NCBI GenBank assembly: GCA_965224525.1
Contig: OZ245050.1
Span: 3,534,001 to 3,598,000 of the forward strand
DNA: 64,000 nt
Origin: Granulosicoccus sp036478565
GTDB taxonomy: Bacteria > Pseudomonadota > Gammaproteobacteria > Granulosicoccales > Granulosicoccaceae
Direction of reading: 5' to 3'
Shown: positions 25,996 through 35,030 of the stretch, one piece after another
How positions within the stretch are numbered: position 1 is the first letter of the stretch
Layout: each line of letters opens with the position of its first letter
Notes under the pieces: model-generated
What the model was told of the DNA's origin: nothing
Databases searched by the model: none
Seen by the model: only the letters and a program-made list of their open reading frames with translations
Program-made: the position numbers and the translations under genes

Positions 25996-27213
25996 ATGCT
26001 GCATTCCCTGGGGGTCTTGGTCATAAGCCTGGCTTTACTGATCCCTATGCCGATTGCTGGAGGCATTCCTATGCTGCTCGCTACCATGGTGTGTCTTGGC
26101 CTTATTTCATTACGTATGCATGTCACCGGAGCGGTTTCTGTACACCCTCAGCTGGTTACAGTTTTCTCCTGCGCCTTGCTGTTACTTGGCTGGGAGACAT
26201 TTAGTGCACTTTTCCACTACACGCTACGGGATTTGGAGCTGATTGCAGCGCGGGGAGTTTGGATTATTCTCGGTTTTGGCTACCTCAGCATACTCACGGG
26301 GAACAGTGCGGCCAGCACTACTAATACTGTAGCTCGCGTACTCTTCACCGGTTGCAGCGTTTTGCTCATTGCCATGGCACTTGAATCGTATTATTACCCC
26401 ACTTATGAAGTTGGTCGGCAACTGGGAACACTTAACATACCATGGCCTCGTGCTACGGGCGTTCCACAAAGTGATGGGAAAATTGGTGTTTATATGTGCC
26501 TGGCCAGTGTGTTTTTTGTTGTTGCTTTCATCAATACAAAAAAGTGGTATATGTTTCTGGGAATCATACTGGCCATATCGCCTATTTTATTTACCCAAAG
26601 CCGATCCACACTTGTTGGCCTGCTACTTACGCAAGGATTTCTATTTCTCTACTACGTACGAACCTCACGCAGTATTTACATTAAGATTATAGCGACACTT
26701 GCAGGCACAGCATTCCTTCTGGCGTTTTTAGTGAATTTCGATGTCATCTATACAACGCTAAAGGGAGAAGGTGTTTTTGCAAATAACGTTGACGCCCGAT
26801 CCGTCGGCACAGATCACGCTCTGGATATGATCAGTAAAGACCCGTTCGTTGGCCCTGGCGCGGAGTATTTACTGGTAATTGGCATGCACAAGCTCGAAGT
26901 GCATAGCACTTTTCTGGGCATGGCAGTCAAAAGCGGCATTCTTGGTCCCATCCTGTTTATTACTTTCATGCTGTTGTCAGCATCACTCGCCTGCAGCAAG
27001 GCTAACGGTCTGCTGAACAACGTGCTAATGGTTAGCGCCCTGGTCGCTGGCCCAATATCAGAACACAATCTCTATCCCGGGTACTTCAATGAACACTTGT
27101 GGATTCTGGCCCCCATCGCACTGGCGGTGTACCAGTACGAAAATGCCAGGAAACACGGCGTTAGTATCTGCCAGTCTCGACACATCAAACAACATCGTTT
27201 GCAAATCGGCTGA
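25996..27213 (+). CDS. O-antigen ligase/polymerase-like membrane protein (Wzy/WaaL)
   Basis: A 405-residue protein with about ten membrane helices and a large periplasmic loop. The TQSRSTLVGLLLTQG segment and the later DMISKDPFVGPGAEYLL then MHKLEVHSTFLGMA region are the usual Wzy_C/O-antigen-ligase pattern. It would polymerise or attach glycan repeat units at the periplasmic face. It sits between the beta-helix gene and the Wzc-like kinase gene, favouring a polymerase role. A GAGG site lies upstream of ATG 25996. The 193 bases before it hold no gene; a small hairpin (CTGCC/GGCAG) follows the beta-helix stop. Confidence 0.82.
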   Translation: MLHSLGVLVISLALLIPMPIAGGIPMLLATMVCLGLISLRMHVTGAVSVHPQLVTVFSCALLLLGWETFSALFHYTLRDLELIAARGVWIILGFGYLSILTGNSAASTTNTVARVLFTGCSVLLIAMALESYYYPTYEVGRQLGTLNIPWPRATGVPQSDGKIGVYMCLASVFFVVAFINTKKWYMFLGIILAISPILFTQSRSTLVGLLLTQGFLFLYYVRTSRSIYIKIIATLAGTAFLLAFLVNFDVIYTTLKGEGVFANNVDARSVGTDHALDMISKDPFVGPGAEYLLVIGMHKLEVHSTFLGMAVKSGILGPILFITFMLLSASLACSKANGLLNNVLMVSALVAGPISEHNLYPGYFNEHLWILAPIALAVYQYENARKHGVSICQSRHIKQHRLQIG

Positions 27214-27218
27214 CACAG

Positions 27219-29456
27219 ATGGAAACTATTGCAAGCAAGCAAAATGAGCAACAGGATCTACGTTACTACCTGCGCATCATATTCAGCTATCGCGCGCCCA
27301 TATTCTGGTGCAACCTGACCGTTTTTATTCTGGCCAGCATATACACGTCAGCAGCGACACCTCTCTACCGGGCAAAAGCTGTTTTATTGATTGACCCAAC
27401 CACAATAAATGTGTCTACGTTTGCAGAAGGCATGGCTGCCAAAGTGGAATACAAGGAGTTCTACGAAACGCAGTTTCAGCTACTACTGTCCCGCTCATTG
27501 GCTCATAAGGTAGTCGATCGTCTGCAGCTCTGGCAGAACAACGAATTACTCCCTTCCAACTCTCTTGATCGAGCCGTGAGTTATGCAAGTAACAATAGTG
27601 AAGCCAGGCCACTACACCCATTGGTTTCAACTTCCAGACTCCAGAGACAAGTGCTTGATAACTTTATCGCCAGACTACGAATCAAGTCGATAAAGAAAAC
27701 AAAACTCATAACTATTCGATACGATTCCGAAAGTCCCGTCCTCGCAGCGCGAGTAGCAAACGCACTTGCCCAGCAATATATCGAAAACAATCTGACACTG
27801 CGCAAGACTTACAGCAGGAACAGGACTGAAAGCCTGCGCCTCTCCTTAGCGAATGTTGGTATTCTGATCAAAGAATCCCAAGCAAAACTGCGCGTGCTCC
27901 ACGAACAAAATCCGGAACTGTCTGTTCAGAGTCTTGTAACCAGGCTCGACAATAAAACTCTGCTGCAGGCTAACGCAGAGTTGTCAGAATCGCGCAAGCA
28001 ACTACTACGCTTAACTGGTCAGAAACACACTGTTAATGAGGCACATCGTGACTACTCAGCACTATTGAACCTCTCGCTCATCTCTAATGATCGGCTTGTT
28101 CAGAGTGTACAGTCGGATTTGGACACAAAGCGACAAAAACTGACAATACTAAAAAATCGATACGACGAACACCACCCTCTGGTCAACGATGCTACTGCCG
28201 AGGTAAATTCCCTGGAAACCACCTTGCAGTTGAATATTGACAGAGCTGCCAACAGCATAATAATAAAACACAGACTGGCTAAACAGAGAGTATTCGGGGC
28301 TGAACGGAGACTGCACAGTTACAAGCAAGCTATGTCTGAGCAGGTGACTCCTCGACAAAAACTGGCTTCACTGGAACATAATGATACCAAACTACAAGAA
28401 TTGTATTCCACGCTGTTTGTTAAGATGCTTCTGGCAAACGGCGCAGAAGACATCGTACCAAACCAGGCGTCAATTGCTGACTACGCCACACCACCTAGTC
28501 TTCACTATCGACCGCGTAAACTCATCTTTGTCGGGCTGGCTCTAATATCATCTTTAATATTTTCTGTATTGGCATCCGGGATTGCCGCTCGATTGAACGA
28601 CAAGATTCGGAATCCCGAAGACGTGGAAAAACTCAAGCTGAGAATCCTTGGCATCTTGCCTCAAATCAGATCGGATCTTTGTTCACCCGATACGCCGTTT
28701 ATTGAGGCAGTTAATACGATACGTACAGCACTGGTTCATGGCAACGGAGTTCTACAGAGTCAAATAGTATTGATTACATCTTCTCTGCCTGGCGAGGGGA
28801 AGTCCACTGCTGCAATCAACCTCGCACATTCATTTTCCAGAAATGACGAACGAGTACTGTTGATAGATTGTGACATTCGAAATCCCGCAATTGCCGTTGC
28901 GGCGGGTTTCCCGAAACATAGCAAGGGATTTAGTTCAATACTGGAAAATTCAGCCACGCTTTCGGATTGCATTAGAACCGGTACATTCAACGGCGCCTTC
29001 GACATACTGCCTTCCGGGCCAGTTACCGGACACCCGCTTGAACTAATTTCTTCTGTGCGACTCGCGGTCATTCTTGACCACCTGCGTAAGTTTTATGATC
29101 GCATCATATTAGACAGTGCACCTGTCCTGGCAGTATCAGACTCATTGATTCTCAGTAACCAATGCGACAGTGTTATCTATATTGTAAAAACTACCAGCGT
29201 TACACATGCACAGGTTCGCCGTGGTCTAGCGCGATTGCAACAAGTTAACGCACCAATCGCCGGTATCGCGATTTCACAGTTCAATACGACCAAAGCACAG
29301 CCACAGGACAAAGTTTTCAAGTTCCTCGAATTCAGTAGACACAAGGTGTATGGAATTGCCAGGCAATTCAGAATATTTTCGCAGGCGCTTAAAGCTTTCT
29401 GGATCACGAATCAACGCCATAACAATCCTCACGCAGTGCAAACAAGCCTTTTGTAG
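27219..29456 (+). CDS. Wzc-like polysaccharide co-polymerase / tyrosine autokinase
   Basis: A 745-residue fusion of a Wzz chain-length domain and a bacterial tyrosine kinase. One membrane helix lies near residues 30-50 and another near 430-450, with a coiled-coil periplasmic part between. The kinase domain has Walker A (SSLPGEGKSTAAINLAHSF), Walker A' (VLLIDCDIRNPA) and Walker B (RIILDSAPVLAVSDS). The C-terminal tail, normally a tyrosine cluster that is phosphorylated, has only one tyrosine here (HKVYGIARQF). It starts 5 bases after the polymerase gene. No outer-membrane Wza or phosphatase Wzb gene is in the window. Confidence 0.9.
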   Translation: METIASKQNEQQDLRYYLRIIFSYRAPIFWCNLTVFILASIYTSAATPLYRAKAVLLIDPTTINVSTFAEGMAAKVEYKEFYETQFQLLLSRSLAHKVVDRLQLWQNNELLPSNSLDRAVSYASNNSEARPLHPLVSTSRLQRQVLDNFIARLRIKSIKKTKLITIRYDSESPVLAARVANALAQQYIENNLTLRKTYSRNRTESLRLSLANVGILIKESQAKLRVLHEQNPELSVQSLVTRLDNKTLLQANAELSESRKQLLRLTGQKHTVNEAHRDYSALLNLSLISNDRLVQSVQSDLDTKRQKLTILKNRYDEHHPLVNDATAEVNSLETTLQLNIDRAANSIIIKHRLAKQRVFGAERRLHSYKQAMSEQVTPRQKLASLEHNDTKLQELYSTLFVKMLLANGAEDIVPNQASIADYATPPSLHYRPRKLIFVGLALISSLIFSVLASGIAARLNDKIRNPEDVEKLKLRILGILPQIRSDLCSPDTPFIEAVNTIRTALVHGNGVLQSQIVLITSSLPGEGKSTAAINLAHSFSRNDERVLLIDCDIRNPAIAVAAGFPKHSKGFSSILENSATLSDCIRTGTFNGAFDILPSGPVTGHPLELISSVRLAVILDHLRKFYDRIILDSAPVLAVSDSLILSNQCDSVIYIVKTTSVTHAQVRRGLARLQQVNAPIAGIAISQFNTTKAQPQDKVFKFLEFSRHKVYGIARQFRIFSQALKAFWITNQRHNNPHAVQTSLL

Positions 29457-29484
29457 CCAAGGGCCCGATCGGGAGCAATCAACC

Positions 29485-30585
29485 ATGACAACATGTCTAG
29501 TTACCGCCACTATTCCAAGAACCATTGATCTGTTTCTAGGACCCCATATGCAGCGGCTCTGCGAGCTCGGGCTTAAAGTCCATGTGGCGTCTTCAGAGCG
29601 CTCGGTTGTTGCCGATGAGCTGAACCTACCATTTCACACTGTGAAATTTTCCCGATCACCGTTCAATCTGCTTGCTCACTTTCGCGCATGGCGCGACTAC
29701 CGACGTACTATTGATGAGTTGACATCATCTGGCGAGACTGTGTTACTGCACTTGCATACCCCTATCGCAGCAGCGCTTGCGAGGCTGGCGTTACGCCGCT
29801 CGCATCCAGCAAAAGTACTCTACATGGCCCACGGGTTTCATTTCCTGCCAGGCGAACGCAACCTCTACTACTGGATAGAACGCTTGATGGCACGCTTTAC
29901 CGATCTTTACGTATTGATCAATGATGCCGACGTGATAAGTGCCAGGGAACTGGGTCAAAACAACCCCGAGCGCTGGGTGAAAATTCCAGGCGTGGGGCTG
30001 CAACGTGTCAAAAGTGACCGATTGACCGCCGGAAAACCTGCATCAGCAACAGCGCCCAGGCGCAAAAAAGTGTTGGTGGTAGGCATACTCGAAAAGCGCA
30101 AACATCCGGAGCTGGCAATTCAGGCAGCTGCATTGCTTCCAGATGATGTTGATATGATTTTCTGTGGTGATGGTCCTATGGAAGCAGAGTTAGGCCAACT
30201 GGCAAAATCACTCGGCCGCGAGCTGCAAGTTAAGTTTGAAGGCTGGACTGAAGATGTCGGTCCCTATTTCGAACAAGCCGATTGCCTATTGTTTCTTTCT
30301 GAACGAGAGGGGCTGCCAATGACGGTAGCTGAAGCAATGGCCAGCGGCCTCTCGGTGGTCGCATTTGATATCCGCGGCGTACGAGATCTGCTGCACGGAC
30401 TCAATGGCTGGCACATTCCCGAAGCCCGTACCGCTGAAGCCGTGGCTATCGCTGTTCGCGCGGCGCTGGACACCCCCATCGACAAAGAAGCCTACCGATA
30501 CAAGGCCAGTCAATTCTCCCTGGAAGCTTCACTAGCAGCCCATGACGCTGCTGTTCAACGTTTGCTGCAAAACCAACCAGCATAA
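29485..30585 (+). CDS. Glycosyltransferase family 4 (GT-B)
   Basis: A 366-residue GT-B glycosyltransferase. The donor-binding half shows LVVGILEKRKHPELAIQAA, IFCGDGPMEAELGQLAKSL and EREGLPMTVAEAMASGLSV with the E-x7-E motif; the N-terminal half has YMAHGFHFLPGERNLYYW. It transfers a sugar onto a lipid-linked repeat unit in the cytoplasm. I start it at ATG 29485 with GGGAG upstream; an open frame from 29350 overlaps the kinase gene and is not supported. It is the last gene of this long plus-strand run before a 145-base gap. Confidence 0.9.
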   Translation: MTTCLVTATIPRTIDLFLGPHMQRLCELGLKVHVASSERSVVADELNLPFHTVKFSRSPFNLLAHFRAWRDYRRTIDELTSSGETVLLHLHTPIAAALARLALRRSHPAKVLYMAHGFHFLPGERNLYYWIERLMARFTDLYVLINDADVISARELGQNNPERWVKIPGVGLQRVKSDRLTAGKPASATAPRRKKVLVVGILEKRKHPELAIQAAALLPDDVDMIFCGDGPMEAELGQLAKSLGRELQVKFEGWTEDVGPYFEQADCLLFLSEREGLPMTVAEAMASGLSVVAFDIRGVRDLLHGLNGWHIPEARTAEAVAIAVRAALDTPIDKEAYRYKASQFSLEASLAAHDAAVQRLLQNQPA

Positions 30586-30730
30586 TTCCCTTCTAGGCCC
30601 AAGTCACCACGCTTCTAACCGTTCATGCTTTCTCAGCATTCCTGCACAGTAAAGAATATGCTGGCAGGGAGCGAGCTGTGTCGTCAACGAACAAACCATA
30701 TGCGAGCAGCAGCAACGGACAGGACGCTTT

Positions 30731-32398
30731 ATGAGTAAAACACGGAACATTCTCTTCATTATGTTCGACCAGCTGCGCTTTGACTATTTGAGTTGTGCGG
30801 GTCATCCGCATATGCACACACCCAACATGGATCGACTGGCAGGCCGAGGTGTGCGATTTAGCAACTGTTATGTGCAATCACCCGTATGCGGCGCTTCGCG
30901 CATGTCCTTCTATACCGGCCGCTACGTTCACAGCCACGGCGCGGCGGGGAACAATTTTCCTTTAAAGCTCGGCGAGCAAACACTGGGAGACCACTTGCGT
31001 CGACACGGCATGGAAGCCTGGTTGGTTGGCAAGACTCATATGAAAGCAGATGACGATGGCCTTGAACGTCTTGGTATTTGCCGCGACGGCGTTATAGGGG
31101 CCCGGGTTGCTGAATGTGGCTTTGATATCTTTGAACGTGATGATGGGCTATGGGCTGCTGGCCCGGATGGCTTTAACGATACCAGACGATCACCTTACAA
31201 TACCTGGCTCAGCAGCAAAGGTTATGCGGGGGATAATCCATGGCATGACTTTGCAAATGCGGGGATTGACGAAGATGGCAATATGGCTACCGGTTTTGCC
31301 ATGCAGAATGCCAGCAGAGCAGCTAACATCAATGAAGAGGATTCGGAAACACCGTGGTTGACATCGCGCGCGATTGATTTTATCGATAGTAAAAACAACA
31401 GCAAATCCCCGTGGCTCTGCCACCTTTCCTACATCAAACCTCATTGGCCGTATATCGTACCAGCGCCGTATCATGAGATGTTTGGTCAGGAACATCTGCT
31501 GCCTGTTAATCGCGCAGATTGCGAGCAGGAAAATCCTCATCCAGTTTATGCGCAATTCATGAACGGTGCGATTGGCCGTTCTTTTCGCAGCGAAAATGTT
31601 CGAAGTACTGTTATTCCAGCTTATATGGGTCTGATAAAGCAATGTGATGATCAGCTGGGGCGCTTGTTCAAGCATCTTGAGTCCAATGGCCGTATGGATG
31701 ACACGATGATTGTTATCACCTCGGATCATGGTGATTATCTGGGCGATCACTGGATGGGAGAAAAGGACCTGTTCCATCAGTCATCAGTTAAAGTTCCGCT
31801 GATTATTTACGATCCGTGCAGCGATGCAGATATAACACGCGGCACAGTCTGTGATGAGTTGGTAGAAAGTATTGACCTGACTGCAACCTTCATTGAAGCT
31901 GCCGGTGGAGAAGTTCCACGGCACATAGTTGAAGGCCGATCGTTAATGCCTTTCCTGAGAGGCATTATGCCGAACGACTGGCGCGAGTTTGCAGTCAGCG
32001 AGTACGACTACTCTGCATCACCGGTCTCGGTAAATCTTGGTCTTGAGCCTAAGGATGCGCGACTGTTCATGATTGCCGACAAGCGTTTCACCTTCATGCA
32101 TGCCGAAGGGGGCTATCGACCAATGCTGTTTGATCGGCAGAATGATCCTGATGAATTGCATGATCTAGGCGCTGATTGTGAATCCGCAGAATTACTTAAA
32201 CTCATGTATGAGCGGCTTGGCACATGGGCACGTCGCCAATCACAGCGAACCACCTTGTCAGACGAGACCATTATCGGCATGCGTGGCAAATCAGATCGCA
32301 AGGGAATCTTGCTGGGCATGGTGGATGGCTCTGAAGTTGATGCAGAGCTGTTGTCGAGATACATCGGACCACCGCCGAGCCGGCCAGAAAATACCTGA
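30731..32398 (+). CDS. Sulfatase / phosphonate monoester hydrolase-like enzyme
   Basis: A 555-residue alkaline-phosphatase-superfamily hydrolase. The formylglycine site is SPVCGASRMSFYTGR (Cys53, pattern C-x-A-x-R), metal ligands are in LFIMFDQLRFD (Asp13) and ITSDHGDYLGDHW, and SYIKPHWPYIVP is the region seen in Rhizobium phosphonate monoester hydrolase-like proteins. There is no signal peptide, so it acts in the cytoplasm. It could be an aryl- or sugar-sulfatase, or a phosphodiesterase. It follows the polysaccharide run and, with the sulfotransferase at the other side, hints at sulfated sugars; that link is an inference. Confidence 0.85.
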   Translation: MSKTRNILFIMFDQLRFDYLSCAGHPHMHTPNMDRLAGRGVRFSNCYVQSPVCGASRMSFYTGRYVHSHGAAGNNFPLKLGEQTLGDHLRRHGMEAWLVGKTHMKADDDGLERLGICRDGVIGARVAECGFDIFERDDGLWAAGPDGFNDTRRSPYNTWLSSKGYAGDNPWHDFANAGIDEDGNMATGFAMQNASRAANINEEDSETPWLTSRAIDFIDSKNNSKSPWLCHLSYIKPHWPYIVPAPYHEMFGQEHLLPVNRADCEQENPHPVYAQFMNGAIGRSFRSENVRSTVIPAYMGLIKQCDDQLGRLFKHLESNGRMDDTMIVITSDHGDYLGDHWMGEKDLFHQSSVKVPLIIYDPCSDADITRGTVCDELVESIDLTATFIEAAGGEVPRHIVEGRSLMPFLRGIMPNDWREFAVSEYDYSASPVSVNLGLEPKDARLFMIADKRFTFMHAEGGYRPMLFDRQNDPDELHDLGADCESAELLKLMYERLGTWARRQSQRTTLSDETIIGMRGKSDRKGILLGMVDGSEVDAELLSRYIGPPPSRPENT

Positions 32399-32446
32399 TT
32401 TGAGCCTGCGAACAGGTATCCAGCATTATCAGACTATAGATATCAC

Positions 32447-32474
32447 TTGACATAATACCTTTTGGTATTATTTA
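32447..32474 (+). promoter_or_regulatory. Promoter with ArsR-type operator palindrome
   Basis: A -35 box TTGACA (32447-32452) is followed 16 bases later by TATTTA (32469-32474). Overlapping the spacer is a perfect inverted repeat, ATAATACC and GGTATTAT around TTTT (32452-32471). This is where an ArsR dimer would block RNA polymerase, so the downstream regulator probably represses its own operon. Confidence 0.7.
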
Positions 32475-32512
32475 ATGGAGCCGTACTTTCGCGACATGGC
32501 TTTAGATTTACA

Positions 32513-32884
32513 GTGAACACATATGTAACAGCCTCAGCCGATCCGCAGCCCGTTTTCCGGGCCCTTGCAGACCCGACTCGTCGTCAGATTCTGCAACATC
32601 TGCAACACGAAGACATGACGATCGGTGAAGTCACCGAACATTTTGACATTACTCGCGCGGCAATCAAGAAGCACCTGAACATACTAGAAGAAGGTCAGTT
32701 GATTTATGTAGAGGTGCGCGGTAGAGAACGCATCAACCACTTCAGAGGCGACGGCCTTGAGACAGCTGCGCAATGGATTGACTACTTTGGCAACTTTTGG
32801 GACGAGCGGTTAATGAGTCTCAAGGATGCAATAGAAAACGACAAGCAACGAAAACAAAACCGGAACAAGAGGAATAATCCATGA
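32513..32884 (+). CDS. ArsR-family transcriptional regulator
   Basis: A 123-residue winged-helix repressor. ADPTRRQILQHLQHEDMTI and VTEHFDITRAAIKKHLNIL form the helix-turn-helix typical of the ArsR group that is paired with SRPBCC proteins; no metal-binding cysteine motif is present, so it is probably not a metal sensor. I start it at GTG 32513: the frame is open from a TTG at 32462, but that codon lies within the operator/promoter, upstream of the likely transcription start. It overlaps the SRPBCC gene by 4 bases. Confidence 0.85.
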   Translation: MNTYVTASADPQPVFRALADPTRRQILQHLQHEDMTIGEVTEHFDITRAAIKKHLNILEEGQLIYVEVRGRERINHFRGDGLETAAQWIDYFGNFWDERLMSLKDAIENDKQRKQNRNKRNNP

Positions 32885-33333
32885 CCGACAACACCATAAT
32901 CAAGACTATCTTTATCAATGCCACTCCCGACACTGTTTGGGATTATCTCACTGACAAAGACAAACTGGCAACCTGGTTTCACCCTGCAGAAGCAGACCTT
33001 GAAACCGGTAAACCGTTCTCTCTTGTCAGCAAAAGTGATGGAGGCACGAGTGAGAAAATCTGTTGGGGCAATGTATTAAAAATGGATCGCCCGAAAACAC
33101 TGGTTTATACGTTTACCATCAAACCGCTTGGTGGCGCTGAAACAACTGTTACATGGACACTGGAAGCAACACATGGCGGCACCCGACTGTTGCTAGAACA
33201 CAGCGGCATCGACAAAGCGGCGGGTGAGGCAGCACTGGGCTTGCTGACGGCTCTGGATACTGGCTGGGACAAGCACTTTTCGGCATTACGTGAGGCTGCG
33301 ACATCCGTTTCGACATCAGGAATCTGCACATGA
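32881..33333 (+). CDS. SRPBCC domain protein (AHSA1-like)
   Basis: A 150-residue protein of the START/Bet v1-like fold related to the activator of Hsp90 ATPase (AHSA1). The opening IIKTIFINATPDTVWDYLTD with WFHPAEADLETG and GGTRLLLEHSGI are typical of these small ligand-binding proteins. Its ligand is unknown. It is translationally coupled on both sides (ATGA overlaps) to the ArsR regulator and the DUF899 protein, a co-occurrence found in many proteobacteria and suggestive of a stress or detoxification unit. Confidence 0.85.
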   Translation: MTDNTIIKTIFINATPDTVWDYLTDKDKLATWFHPAEADLETGKPFSLVSKSDGGTSEKICWGNVLKMDRPKTLVYTFTIKPLGGAETTVTWTLEATHGGTRLLLEHSGIDKAAGEAALGLLTALDTGWDKHFSALREAATSVSTSGICT

Positions 33334-34025
33334 ACCCGGGGCATGTCGTCAGTGCTGACGAATGGTTGACTGCCCGCAAACAACTACTGATAAAAGAGAA
33401 AGAGCTGACGCAGTTACGTGATGAGCTTAGCCAGCAACGACGTATGCTTCCCTGGGTTCCAGTAGAGACGGTCTATCGTTTTATCGGACCGGATGGCGAA
33501 TGCGATTTTGCAGCTCTGTTTACCGATCACCAGCAACTCATCATCTATCATTTCATGATGGGTGTAGATTGGTCGGAAGGTTGCCCAAGTTGTTCCTGGT
33601 GGGCTGACAATTTCAATGGCATTGATGTGCATTTGCAACGCAGGGATATCGCCTTTGCCGCCGTATCAAATGCACCGATATCAGCTATTGAAAAATACCG
33701 CCATAGAATGGGGTGGAATTTTCGCTGGTTCTCTGCAATAGATAGCAAGTTCAGCAAAGACCTGAAAGTTACTTTTGATGAGACCGAACAGGCTGCGCAG
33801 AGCATGTTCTACAATTATCGCGATACTGATTGGTTTACCGAAGAATTGCCCGGCGTCAGTGTGTTTGCCCGTGATGATGCGGGCAATATTTATCACACTT
33901 ATTCCACTTACTCGCGGGGACTGGATAGCCTGAACGGCGCTTATCAATATATTGATCTGACACCAACTGGGCGCAATGAGGAGAATGGAATGTCGTGGTT
34001 GCGTCGACACGATCAATACGAATAA
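33330..34025 (+). CDS. DUF899 thioredoxin-like protein
   Basis: A 231-residue protein of the DUF899 family, which has a thioredoxin-like fold. It shows ARKQLLIKEKELTQLRDEL, LPWVPVETVYRFIGPDG and the CxxC motif in DWSEGCPSCSWWADNFNG, followed by FAAVSNAPISAIEKYRHRM and YHTYSTYSRGLDSLNGAY. The CxxC suggests a thiol-redox role. It is third in the ArsR-SRPBCC-DUF899 operon. Substrate and partner are unknown. Confidence 0.9.
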   Translation: MNPGHVVSADEWLTARKQLLIKEKELTQLRDELSQQRRMLPWVPVETVYRFIGPDGECDFAALFTDHQQLIIYHFMMGVDWSEGCPSCSWWADNFNGIDVHLQRRDIAFAAVSNAPISAIEKYRHRMGWNFRWFSAIDSKFSKDLKVTFDETEQAAQSMFYNYRDTDWFTEELPGVSVFARDDAGNIYHTYSTYSRGLDSLNGAYQYIDLTPTGRNEENGMSWLRRHDQYE

Positions 34026-34086
34026 GATACTTCTGCGACAAACTGAATACGTTGCCAGGAAAACTTTCAATGATAGCTATCGGACG

Positions 34087-34932
34087 ATGAATTCCAACCA
34101 GTTTGAACTTGCAAAAGAATTTCTATCACTGCACCAGCGGGACGGCATATTCATCATGCCCAATGCGTGGAGCGTTGGCAGCGCATGCCTGCTGGAAGAC
34201 GCCGGTTTCAAAGCAATTGCGACCACCAGCGCTGGCATTGCCTTCGATGCTGGACTACCCGACTATACCGGCGCTCTGAATCGCGAAGACGCTCTGGCGG
34301 TTACCGCCCAAATTACCTCGGCCATCGAATTACCCGTTAGCGCCGATGCAGAGAATGGCTATGGACATACACCGGAAGCCGTGGCTGAAACCATAAGATT
34401 GTGCGCCGATACCGGTTGTGTTGGTGCAGGTATCGAGGATTATTCCAGCGACAAGTCGATGGGCTTGTACGACATTGATCTGGCGGCAGAACGTATTCAG
34501 GCAGCACGCAAAGCTGCCGACTCGCTGGCCTTCCCGTTTACTCTAACCGCTCGCGCTGAGTGTTTTCTGACCGGCCACGCTGATGCATTTACAGAGTCCG
34601 TAAAGCGCGCCAATCGCTATGCCGAGGCGGGCGCAGATTGTCTGTTTGTACCCGGCTTGCAGGATATCGGGCAAATCGGGGCATTTGTCAGGGCGGTCAA
34701 CAGCCCGGTCAGTGTAGTCATGGGCTTATCCGGCGCGGCCGTTTCGGTCAAACAGCTGGAAGATGTCGGTGTTCGCCGCGTTAGCGTTGGCGGCTCACTG
34801 GCTCGCGCCACCCTGGGGCTGGTTCGCCGGGCTGCAAACGAATTGATGCAGAAAGGGACATTTTCCTATGCCGATGGTCAAATCCCAGACGATGAATTGT
34901 CGGCAATGTTCACCCGCCGGCTTGGAGGCTGA
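34087..34932 (+). CDS. Isocitrate lyase/PEP mutase family protein
   Basis: A 281-residue alpha/beta-barrel protein of the PEP mutase/isocitrate lyase superfamily. Characteristic parts are FIMPNAWSVGSACLLEDAG, TTSAGIAFDAGLPDY, PVSADAENGYGHTPEAV (metal-binding aspartate region), GCVGAGIEDYSS and FTLTARAECFLTG. The active-site Cys of true isocitrate lyase (KKCGH) is absent, so it is closer to oxaloacetate decarboxylase or carboxyphosphonoenolpyruvate mutase-like proteins. I chose ATG 34087; an open frame from 33976 overlaps the DUF899 gene. It follows that operon by 61 bases and may be co-transcribed. Confidence 0.85.
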   Translation: MNSNQFELAKEFLSLHQRDGIFIMPNAWSVGSACLLEDAGFKAIATTSAGIAFDAGLPDYTGALNREDALAVTAQITSAIELPVSADAENGYGHTPEAVAETIRLCADTGCVGAGIEDYSSDKSMGLYDIDLAAERIQAARKAADSLAFPFTLTARAECFLTGHADAFTESVKRANRYAEAGADCLFVPGLQDIGQIGAFVRAVNSPVSVVMGLSGAAVSVKQLEDVGVRRVSVGGSLARATLGLVRRAANELMQKGTFSYADGQIPDDELSAMFTRRLGG

Positions 34933-35030
34933 TATTGGCAGTAGCGCCAGGCTGATAGTCCACACCGGATGGCGTAGAATACAACCGCGGAGCACGCACA
35001 GAAAACTCATTTCTATAAAAGGCAGTACAG

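Noticed and set aside
29350..29484. N-terminal extension of the GT4 gene
   Set aside because: It overlaps the end of the kinase gene in another frame, and the family sequence starts at 29485 with its own ribosome binding site.
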